The notes under the pieces are model-generated. The model ran no database searches. It had not been told where the DNA came from and saw only the letters and a list, made by a program, of their open reading frames with translations. DNA of 64,000 bases from Vitrella brassicaformis (taxonomy: Eukaryota; Sar; Vitrellaceae). Made by a program: the position numbers and the translations under genes. The stretch is taken from contig CDMY01000613.1 in the NCBI GenBank assembly GCA_001179505.1, forward strand, positions 151,558-215,557, read 5' to 3'. Shown in pieces: positions 55,627 through 64,000 of the stretch; position 1 is the stretch's first letter, and each line of letters starts with the position of its first letter.

Positions 55627-57278
55627 ATGGCTCAATCGTCCTCTGCCGCATCGCAAGCACCTCCTCCTGCTAAGGTCCCACGCGGCTGTAGGCACCTGGA
55701 CAAAGTCGACATCGTCCCTGATGCGGGCGTGAGTCGTGTCAGCCGACAGCTGTTGGAGGGCTGCATTCGGCGCACCTTCACTTCGGCCGCCCAAGTCACA
55801 CAGCTGATCCACCAAGGAGCCGACCCGAGAGCCTTCGGCGGAATGTGCGTCCGCAGCGCCACAGGGAGCTCCCTGGGCTTGCGATGGCGATACAGCTGCC
55901 TGTCTTTCGCCATCGACAGCCCAGCAAACACACCATTCCTCTACGCGCGCGGCGCTCGTAACCAAGAGGTGCCCGTGGTGTTGCCGCAGTGGTCCTCCGG
56001 TCAGCTGCAGCGTGACGTCATCAATGCACTCATCGACGGCGGGGCGAACATCAATGGCGGCGGGTTGGAGCAGCGGGTCATCAGGGTGGCGGTTCGTGCG
56101 GGCAACTTGACGGCTGTCGAGGCCCTCCTGGCGCGTCAGGCCAACGTGCAGGGAGTTAGGGCGATGGGGCTTCCCTACTTCGACGGTGATACTGCCCCTC
56201 CCGCCACTCGTGAGTACGAGGACATTCTCATGTCAATCTACCGTCGGCTCCTCGAACACGACAGCACACTCGCCGCAGAGCGGTCCTTTGGAGCCAATCT
56301 GGTACATATGGCAGTCTCGGTCCCTTCCATCTTCTCCCAGCTGTTCATCGATCAGTACCTCACCCTCATCACCAGCCACGTCGGAGCCGACACGACGGCA
56401 ACAGACAACTTCGGCTGCACGCCACTGCACTTGGCGGCATCGTTTGGCTCCTACTATGTGGCTGAGTGGCTGTGCCGCCAGCTGACAGCCGGCGACGTCA
56501 ACAGAGGGAAGCCGAACCACCCCGACAGAACACCCCTCGCAGAGGCTGCCCAGGCGCTCGACTCTTGTGCGCGGCATCAATATGGACAGGGAGAGGAGGA
56601 GCGGCGCTCAGGACACATCCGCAAGTACAAGACCATCATCGGTATGCTGCTGCGGACCGGGGCGGCCCCATCCATCGCCCGCATGCTCACCGCCACCGAG
56701 GAGCAGCGCCGGTGCCGCCAGCTGGTGCTGACCGAGTATGCCACAGTGCTGAATGAGTTGTCCGAGGTCGTCATGTCGGCCATCAATGCCGCCCTCGCCC
56801 CCCAGCGTGACCACTCGATGCTTCTCGCCCGTCTGCTGCCCCTCGCCCCCCACCACGACGGCGCCCACCCAACCCCTCCCCATCCAACATGGCATTCGGC
56901 CCACATGAGGCAGAGGCCATCGGATGGAAGATCGGCGCCTTCCTGCACGACCCCTCCGCTGCTGTGGCCGCCATCGACCAGTACCTCACCGGCGAGTCGC
57001 CGCTGAGGCGCCGCGTGGGTGCGGCCGTCGGCCACTTCGTCAAGTCGGCGGCCACCCAGACGAGCAGCAATAAGGAGGTGGTGGGCGGGACGAGACACGA
57101 GCAGCAGGGCGACAAGCGCGTCAAGGTGACCGTGCCGCCGCTGCAGTGCTTTAGGGTGGGCGGTGTGGGTGGCCGCAGGTTGGGTGTGCGTGAGGTGGTG
57201 CATCGGGCCCGGCTGGACGAGGCGCAGTATGGTGTAATGGGTGTGGTCAAGGGCTTCAACGAGCACCTCGGGTATTAG
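55627..57278 (+). CDS. ankyrin-repeat protein with a probable frame break
   Basis: A long exon from ATG 55627. Ankyrin-type units are visible: VTQLIHQGADPRAFGG, VINALIDGGANINGGG, NLTAVEALLARQANVQ and the canonical GCTPLHLAASFGSYYVAEWL (about 260-280). The frame stays open to 57006, but from about 56860 coding quality (GC3) moves to another frame. That frame reads MAFGPHEAEAIGWKIGAFL, then QYLTGESPLRRRVG, and ends HLGY with TAG at 57276-57278. No intron explains the shift; it lies in a C-rich stretch, so an indel in the sequence or a real frameshift is likely. If joined, the protein is about 550 residues. Ankyrins are binding scaffolds; the partner is unknown. Confidence 0.7.
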
Positions 57279-57829
57279 GACTGCCAATTCTCATGGCAAC
57301 AGCTGGGAAGCATCGACAAGGCTACCGGGCTGTTTGTGTCGCTGGGCATCGACTGACTGTGACGGAGAGGGATGGAGGGAGACAGAGGGGAGGGAGGGGG
57401 GATGAGTGGGTGAGTGATTGTGGATGGGGGAAGCGGCGGGTTTGTGTATGGCTCGTGCAGCTCTTTCAATTTTATTGTGGCATGTTGCGAGAGACTCTCA
57501 TGATCTGTGTATCTCAACGACGACTGTGTTTCGGGTACCTGAAACGTCTTGATGCGTCCGGATCCCCTAGTGGCTGCATGGCATGACAATTAACTGTCCA
57601 GTGCCCACACCCACGTCATGCACGGCGTCTGGCGGGCCACTCGCACACATGAATGAATCAAGACAGTGTCTACTCAGCCCTTTCTACACAGATGACCTCG
57701 GTCATTCGGCAACTATGGCTACGGTGCTGTCTTGTCATGGGCAGCTCGACAGACTGCAGCCTGACCACACACACACACGTGCACACACCGTGAGCCCTTG
57801 TCCTTCTCCATGTCACTCACTCACACGCT
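57279..57829. other. convergent intergenic interval
   Basis: 3' flanks of the ankyrin gene (+) and the F-box/FG gene (-). No gene or structured element recognised. Confidence 0.5.
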
Positions 57830-60800
57830 TCAAGAGAGACGAGTTGCCTCCACCACGAAGACGCCGAGGCCGTCCGATATGGTGACGTCAAAGCCGCCTA
57901 TTTGCATGCCGTTCGGGAGCACCTGCCGAAGGACCGTCCCAAACATGTCGTCATATGGCGCTGCCAACCACAGCTGCACTGCCGTCAGGCCTGGCACGCC
58001 AGCAGTGAGCAGTGTCCACAGGAGGTCGTGGGCGAGTACGGCAGCATCAGAGAACTCAGGCACTGAATGACGAGACATTCACACGCGCATAATACCGGCG
58101 GACAATCAGTGAGTGCACTGACTGCACTTCAGTGCATACCTTCCACGTCTAGCCGTATGTTGTGAATCGATGGCGATGTCGCCGACCCCCACACGCCAAA
58201 GGGGTTCTCGGTGAGATCTTCCCCAGCAGCGACAGCAGCCACCTCCCTCTCACTCCCCAATCCGTCGAGCACCTCGTCCCTCTCCTCCCTGCTCACGCCT
58301 TTGCGGAATCCCACCTTCCCCATTTGCATGGGCATCTTCTGCGCCAACAGCCGGCCTGCAGCACTCCCCAGAAGGCCGATACGCAGCTCTCTTGCATTTG
58401 GGAACGGCTGCAGGTGGCTGATGATGGCGGGGGCGGGTGAGGGCGTGCCGGGAAAGATCGCGACGCCAGCGGCCCTCTCGACTGTCACGCGCTCCGCCCT
58501 CTCGAATGAGAGGCTCGATGCGATGTCGATGGCGGCCTGGGTGGGATTGTCGATGGGGTGGGTGATGTCATGATTGGTGAGGGAATAGCGCACCTTGGTT
58601 GCCCGCCGTGCCGCCTCCTGCATAGCAGCCTTGACGAAGGGGGATGGGCGAGGGGGGAGTGCGTCGGCGTAGAAGACGGCCAGGTCGAAGGAGCTCGGCG
58701 TAGACGTCACGGTGATGGGGACGTCGGACGACACACAGCACATGTTGATCAGGTCGTCGATGGCGAGCAGATCGGGGAGGGTGCTGGCTTGCATTGACGG
58801 TGGAATGTGCACGTCGAGCCCCGTCAGCGACTTCTGGCAGCCGCGCGACGTGAGCAGATCCTAAGAACAAAAGGACGGTAGGAAGGACGTCATATGCATG
58901 AGCGAGCACACGCACAGACGATGCCTTTGCTGTGTGGCGCGGCAATTGCCCACCTGGAGTTGTCTGGCTCCTTCCGTATCAAGCCTGAGTGCTCCGATGC
59001 GCTCCAGCTGTCTGAGCGGCCCTGGCTGCCCGGCAGGGGCCTCGGGTATGCGCCTGAAGACAGCCGCCCAGTACCACCAGGAGAAGCGACTCCCACTGAC
59101 GGCCTTGAGCGACTGCGACGAGCTGATGAAGCGGCCCAGCGTGCGGGCGCCCCACCCCACCTGCTCCACACACTCGAGCGCGGGCATCTTCCAGCCCGTG
59201 TTGACCAGCACGTCGTGCTGTGGGAGGGCTCCAGTGACGGCCTTGAGGGCATGGAGGGTCGGGGGCGAATTGGTGAATGAAGGAGGGATAGGGGGACGGT
59301 TGCTGGTGGTCGTCGCGGTGGTGGTGGTGGTGCTGGTGGTGGTGGTGGTGAAGTGGATGGTCTCGAGGGATCCCTCCGCCATGTGCTGCTGCCCCTCCTT
59401 CTTGCACACCTCGCCACGCCCCGCCGCCTGGCCCTCTACGATAGCTATCATGCTGTCCAGGCACCACAACGGATTGTCCGATGGCTGCACGAGGCTGAGG
59501 GCTGTCAGGTTGACGAGCCCTCTGCCGAGCCCGAACGCCTCCTCAGGCGTCATGTTCTCCCAGAAGTGGCGGTCGTCATCGGTGAGAGGGTGGATAGCGA
59601 CGTGTGTCTGCTGGTGAAGGGCTGCCATGTACACGGGGGACTCGCTGCTCTCCGTGACACTACCGGTTGATCGCTGCGCGAAGGCCGCTTCGCCAAACCG
59701 GCTGCCGCCGGTGGACAATGACGCCCCACTGCCGCTGGAGAGGGATGACGCCGTCATACCTGATCCATCCACACACACACGCAGCCGGCATGAGATTCAT
59801 CCATCCATCCATCCATGTGCGTCGGCCCCCCCCCGTCACTCACCAGTGCCGCCAAAGATGCTGCCCGTCGGGCCGACTCCACCGAACAGAGACTCACCAC
59901 CCAACGCTGCCTCAGCACCAAACAGGCCGCCACATCGTCCCTTTGTGGACGCCTTATCGAGCCGTGATGCGGTTGGCGGCCGTGATGCGGTTGGCGCTTT
60001 CGCAGGCGCGAATAGGCTGCCACTCTGGGTCTGGATGCTGCCGCCGAAGAGGTCGACTGGGGCTGTGGTCGTGGTGGTGGTGGTGAGGCTGGCGCTCGAA
60101 GCGGGCGCAGGGGCTGTGCTCACGGGCTTGTTCCAAATGAGATGCGGGGGTCGTGACTGAGATGCGGGGGTCGTTGCGCCGAATGTGAAGAGCGACGCTG
60201 TGCCGCCGCCTGGTGGCGCGGCAGCAGTCGCCAGGCCCCCCTCTCCCGTTGATGTGCATATCACAGACGACCCGCCAAACAGGGATGCTACCGATGGCAC
60301 AACCCGCCGACCGCGGCCTCGCCGACCACGGCGGCCGATGGCGGGACCTCTCTCCTCGGATACCTCCGTGGTCTCGCTGCCGGCGGGCTCTTCTATCGCA
60401 TTGGTCGATCCGAATGTGGCGCCGGCAAATAGCCCACCGCCAGTAGTCGACGGCAGGGCGGAAGACGGTGTGATGGGCGAGAGGGGTGAGTCGCTGGTGG
60501 CGTCGCCGCCAATGGCTCGAACACGGCTGAAGAGAACACCACAGAGGAAGGAAGGGATGCATCCATCCATCGCTCTTGGCATCCAAAGCTGTCCTTGCCG
60601 TCCATCTGCTCACTTACCAGCCAGATTTCCTGCGTGTCTGCTTGTGTCTGCGGGACTTCTTGTTGAGGAGGGTGATCGTCTCAGGGCCGGTGCTGCAAGG
60701 GGGCGGGAAGAGGGCGGACAGCTCGCGAGGGGACAAGAAGCCGAACACCGATGCCAGAAGGTCCTCGCCAAAACCAACAGGGGCCTGGCGGCAAAGCAGA

Positions 60801-61390
60801 GAAACGACCAAGGGAGAATGGGTCGCGTCGTTCGTGTGCTGTGTGTGCCTGTGTGCGCTACCTTCTTGTTGCAATCCCACCGCTGCGGATATACAACACC
60901 GACACAGCACACAGCCGACCCGAGCACCCCACCAAAAACAGACGTCAACCAGTGGGTCCGTCCAGGGAGCTGAGCCTTTGTTGTGTGAGGTGTATTGTGC
61001 CTGCCTACCACGGGCGTCGATGCGTTCGAGTTTGTGGTCTTGTTGGTCTGGTAAGGCACCACTTGCTCATACTGCTCCCCCCTCCCGCCCGCCTCCCTCA
61101 TGTGGAGATCCATCCCCTCACGCAGAGTGCCCTCCCTCATGTAGAAGACGTGTGGGACGATGCTGACCACCTCGGCCTTGACCCACACGTAGTCCTCAGT
61201 GGGAGCCCTCTTGGTGGTCGACATCAGCAACACACGAGTGCCCTCCTGATAACGACTACTTGCGCAGCATGGCGTCGCCTGATGAAACCGGCAAACACAC
61301 ACATCGTTTGCAATGGCAGTCTACGGTAGCCGTGCCTTGACTCACCTCCGCCCGAGGGCGAGAGGCAGATGACGAAGCTGCCGCTCCCAT
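57830..61390 (-). CDS. F-box protein with FG-nucleoporin-like repeats and LRR-like tail
   Basis: Seven exons (61346-61390, 61009-61278, 60618-60784, 59844-60526, 58954-59759, 58140-58860, 57830-58062) give 974 residues, in phase throughout. Order: an N-terminal small-barrel-like segment (EGTRVLLMSTTK, DYVWVKAEVVSIVPHVFYM, about 25-105); an F-box-like motif (FGEDLLASVFGFLSPRELSALFP, about 108-130); a basic stretch (NKKSRRHKQTRRK); an FG-rich disordered region (about 165-400) with GLFAG, ATFGS, SLFGG, LFTFGA, DLFGGS, GLFG, SLFGG and SIFGG; then Leu-rich strands with a poly-Thr insert. FG repeats line nuclear pores and bind transport receptors; F-boxes bind SKP1. Inferred: an SCF adaptor with pore or transport-receptor contacts. 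Two adjacent genes fused in prediction are possible, but every junction keeps phase. Confidence 0.65.
59297..59352 (-). repeat. coding poly-Thr microsatellite
   Basis: GGT/GGTGGTGGT-type triplets on the plus strand encode a threonine run in the F-box/FG protein. It stays in frame. Confidence 0.7.
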
Positions 61391-61849
61391 GGCTACACTC
61401 AAACACGGCAGAGGAGAAGAGCACAGAGGCGTGCTTTGCTCTCATCCTTCCCTCCCGGCGAGATCATCTCTCCTCCTTCCTCCTTTGCCGAGCAGAATGG
61501 TTTACACGAGATGGTATTTTTCCCTCGGCCAATTGCCCTCGTCTATTGGACGCTGGTCTCCCAGGCCTGGCGGCCGACGTGTGTGACGCTAACAACCCAA
61601 CCCAACCACCTTCCCTTTAGGGTTTCGCACTTCAGGGTTTGGGGTCTAGGGTTCAAGTGCGAGCTCAAATAGCCCCAAGCGAAGAAGAGACAAACAGGTA
61701 GGATAAAGAAGCATAAAGAAGCATCGGCAGACACAGTCGTGCTATCGGTCTGGGAGATCTCTCCGTTTGCTGATCACTCCAATTGCCAGGACTGCTGCTG
61801 CTGAGCCTCAAAGTCAGCTCATCTAGCCACGCACGAGCTGTCCATCGAG
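61391..61849. promoter_or_regulatory. divergent promoter with telomere-like words and shared module
   Basis: Shared 5' spacer of the F-box/FG gene (-) and the BAP31-like gene (+). Several TTTAGGG-like words lie at about 61615-61653 (CTTTAGGGTTT, CAGGGTTT, CTAGGGTT), then TGCGAGCTC at 61658-61666. GCTATCG (61741), AGATCTCTCCGTTTGCTG (61755-61772) and CTGCTGCTGCTGAGCCT (61792-61808) match the block upstream of the gene at 49589 in the same order and nearly the same spacing. Confidence 0.6.
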
Positions 61850-62365
61850 ATGTTATCGTTCCTGATGACCCCGCTCTACTACGTCATGCTGTCGGCTTTC
61901 ATCTCGTTCCTCTTTCTGTGCTTCGCACCTCTAAAGATGAAGTAGGCAGCCATGCAGGTCGACCAGACAGACCCACCAGCCACGCGTGTGGCTCGTGGCG
62001 TCTGTTCTGTGGCTGTGGCTGTGTGCACTGCAGGCGGGAGGCGGCCTCCTTCTTCGGGCAGAGCAACATCCAGACGGCCTTGGCTGCTCTCTCCGTGGTG
62101 GGTGAGCGATGAGAGGAGAGAAGAGCACGCTGTTCGCTTCGGCTCGCTGTGTGCTGTCTTGAGGACTGCTGTGTGTCCGTCTGTCGTGCAGGTGTGGTTT
62201 GTGGTGTGGTGTGTGTCGATGAACGAGTGGAAGAGCGCGTGGACGGAGTCGCCCAGCTTCGAGGACAAGGCGTCCTACTGGCGGTCTCAGCGGAATCTGT
62301 ATATTGCTGCCTGCGGGTTCGTCTGCACCGTCGGCATATCGCGGCTCAGCTCCCTTATCAAGTGA
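61850..62365 (+). CDS. short BAP31-like ER membrane protein
   Basis: Three exons (61850-61941, 62034-62097, 62192-62365) give 109 residues with three membrane spans: about 5-25 (YYVMLSAFISFLFLCFAPL), about 45-63 (AALSVVVWFVVWCVSM) and about 90-105. The segment SQRNLYIAACGFV matches the very conserved QRNLYIAGF of BAP31/BAP29 before their third span. BAP31 proteins are ER chaperones and sorting factors. Here the protein stops right after the third span (SSLIK), so the usual C-terminal coiled coil and dilysine ER signal are missing. Phase sums exactly. The membrane-domain call is fairly firm; function without the tail is inferred. Confidence 0.75.
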
Positions 62366-62713
62366 AGTGGACTGACGACTGGTGACGGACGGATGGCCTT
62401 AGTTGGTCGTGATGGGATGGGATAGATTGATGGATGGCATCTTCTGTGCCAGCCTTCATGCTTCGGACTTGTTTGTGTGAGCTCAGCTTTTTTGGTGAAT
62501 TCGGTGGGGAGGGGGGAGGGAGGGAGGGAGGAACACATTTGTGCGGCCGGCGATGTGACCGTCCAATGCAATTTAGACACCCGTTAATCAAAGTGTCATT
62601 CCTGCCATGAAGCCGTGTTCACAACTATCCATCCATCCATCCAGACAAGCCAATGAATCCCGCTGCACCACACACAAACTTCTCCTCACCCCCGCCCCGC
62701 CCCTCTTGTGTGG
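62366..62713. other. convergent intergenic interval
   Basis: Short space between the BAP31-like gene (+) and the last gene (-), with GGGA and ATCC runs. Nothing else seen. Confidence 0.55.
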
Positions 62714-64000
62714 CTAGGTCGATGGCCCGGCCGATGGCGGCCCTGCACTGTCATCCGGGTTGCCGCTGCCTCGTCCACCACCACCACCACTCCCGCCCCC
62801 ATTCCTCCGCTCCTGCTCGGCCGACCACGCCGGCTTGTTCATGTGCGCACCTCGGCCCAGCGCTACCAGTATCCCCCGCCCAGCTGCTCGCGCACGAGCA
62901 GCCGCCGAAGGGCCACTCAGGGCAGAGCTGCTGTTGCTGCTGGTGTTGCTGGGCTGAATGGACGGATCCGGGAGAGGGGGCCTGGGTGAGTCGATGTCCA
63001 CGAAATTATCGTCTGGCGCGCGGGTCGTGGGTGGCTCGGGAACATGTGACGCAGGGTCGGCGATAGCGATGGCGCGGCTGCCGGGCTGCCCACCACCACC
63101 ACCACCACTGGGACCGTCTTGCTGTCTCCTGCTGGTGCCATCAGGGTGCATACGACGATACATCTCGTAGGTCTCGAACAGCCGCTGGCGCCTCGCACGT
63201 GCCTCGGCTCGGTCTCTATAGCGGCTCGGCGCCGGGGATCCCCACTCGTCACCCATTTCGGGGTTGGGGGTGGGCGTCGGGGTGGGGGCGCGGCGCGGCT
63301 CTCGGTCGGGAGGGGAGTTTGCCACCTGGTTGCCGCTGCCGCCTCCTCCCCGTTGTTCTCCGGAAGGCGCCACTGGCTGGTTGTGGACGCGACGACGCTC
63401 GCGAGCCGCCTCCCTGTCCTGTCGGCGGCCCGCGGCCTCCTCCTGTCGGAGGCTATCGAGAAAGGCATCCTCACGTCGCGCCTGTCGCTCCTCCCTTATC
63501 CGGTCCCTCTCTCTGTCGAAGGCGGCGCTGGCGATGCGGATGCGCTCACGGCCGTACTCAGCGATGGCCTGCAGCTCCTCCATGTGCCGCTGTGCGTAGG
63601 CCCGTCGCTCCGCCATCCGCTGCCGCCTCGCACGTTCTGCACGCTCCTCAGGACTGGCCGAGGGGTCGTCAGGGTCGTTGTCAGGATCTGGATCATCAGT
63701 CACTGATGGACAGCAACCGGCACACACACACACACACACAGTGGGTGGAGCGTATGGACGGCTGACTGATTGACTGACGTTAGTGAGTGGGTGAGCCAAC
63801 TCACCGTTCGCCAGCTGTGCGAGTGGGCCGAGCAGTTCGCTGGGGACGTCATCATGTCGGCTGGATGGGCCGGATGGCGGGGGCGGGGGTGCACGGGTCA
63901 TCGGCGGTGGGTAGTCGAGAGGCGTCGGCCAGTCGTCGAAGTCCCGGCGGCGACGACGGGAGGGCAGAAAGAAGGGGCGATACTCCCCCGGCCCCCCCAT
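62714..64000 (-). CDS. Arg/Glu-rich disordered protein, 5' end outside window
   Basis: Two exons are visible (63805-64000, running off the window, and 62714-63702). The protein is disordered: Pro-rich head (LDYPPPMTRAPPPPPSG), an acidic stretch (DPDPDNDPDD), a long charged helix (EERAERARRQRMAERRAYAQRHMEEL begins it, shown here only by its first residues and continuing for about 80 residues), then Gly, Pro, Thr and Ser-rich runs. Two later words, RARRQRLFETYEMYRRMHP and PAWSAEQERRNGG, look more ordered. No catalytic domain is visible; a linker or RNA-associated scaffold is possible, but I do not recognise it. Confidence 0.6.
   Translation of the reverse strand: MGGPGEYRPFFLPSRRRRRDFDDWPTPLDYPPPMTRAPPPPPSGPSSRHDDVPSELLGPLAQLANGELAHPLTNVSQSVSRPYAPPTVCVCVCAGCCPSVTDDPDPDNDPDDPSASPEERAERARRQRMAERRAYAQRHMEELQAIAEYGRERIRIASAAFDRERDRIREERQARREDAFLDSLRQEEAAGRRQDREAARERRRVHNQPVAPSGEQRGGGGSGNQVANSPPDREPRRAPTPTPTPNPEMGDEWGSPAPSRYRDRAEARARRQRLFETYEMYRRMHPDGTSRRQQDGPSGGGGGGQPGSRAIAIADPASHVPEPPTTRAPDDNFVDIDSPRPPLPDPSIQPSNTSSNSSSALSGPSAAARARAAGRGILVALGRGAHMNKPAWSAEQERRNGGGSGGGGGRGSGNPDDSAGPPSAGPST

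Overview
The window is nuclear DNA from an intron-rich, GC-rich eukaryote. It holds no operons, Shine-Dalgarno sites or bacterial genes. Almost every gene is split by short GT-AG introns (a few GC-AG) that usually end in a (TG)n tract plus CAG. Two small proteins start with a signal peptide followed by a phenylalanine-headed transit-like stretch, as in secondary red plastids. Plant-type AAACCCT telomere words occur, and the gene content (RAP protein, F-box/LRR-like, ankyrin and MYND families) fits a plastid-bearing alveolate. A chromerid such as Vitrella is my best guess; this is inference from style and content, not from a database search.

Layout, left to right (strand): TPR-AHA1 co-chaperone fusion (-); small secreted/plastid-leader protein (+); 4.5 kb simple-repeat interval; large coiled-coil RBR ubiquitin ligase (-); cyclin (+); a head-to-head inverted duplication of a gene with a degenerate C-terminal cyclophilin domain (- and +), centred on a 300-base N gap; a MYND zinc-finger relative (-); a 30-exon RAP-type protein (+); two small unknown genes (-); ribosomal protein L10a/uL1 (-); a weak spliced gene (+); an 8.6 kb repeat-filled interval; a WD40/propeller-like protein (-); a ubiquitin-conjugating E2 (+); a small plastid-leader membrane protein (-); an F-box/LRR-like protein (+); a second cyclin, paralogous to the first (-); an ERGIC-like mini-protein (+); an ankyrin protein (+); an F-box protein with FG-nucleoporin-like repeats (-); a short BAP31-like membrane protein (+); and an Arg/Glu-rich disordered protein that runs off the right end (-).

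Two organisational features stand out. First, strands alternate almost perfectly, so most genes are divergent (head-to-head) pairs and the long repeat-filled intervals lie tail-to-tail. Second, most divergent spacers I could inspect contain a word close to TGCGAGCTT on one strand or the other, which looks like an undescribed core-promoter element. Two of the spacers also share a longer block.

Functionally the window is mixed housekeeping: protein quality control and ubiquitin (TPR-AHA1, RBR, E2, two F-box-like proteins), cell cycle (two cyclins), translation (uL1), organelle RNA (RAP) and the early secretory pathway (ERGIC-like, BAP31-like). Exon boundaries were derived by hand from splice consensus and reading phase. 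For most multi-exon genes the summed exon length is an exact multiple of three, which supports the models.
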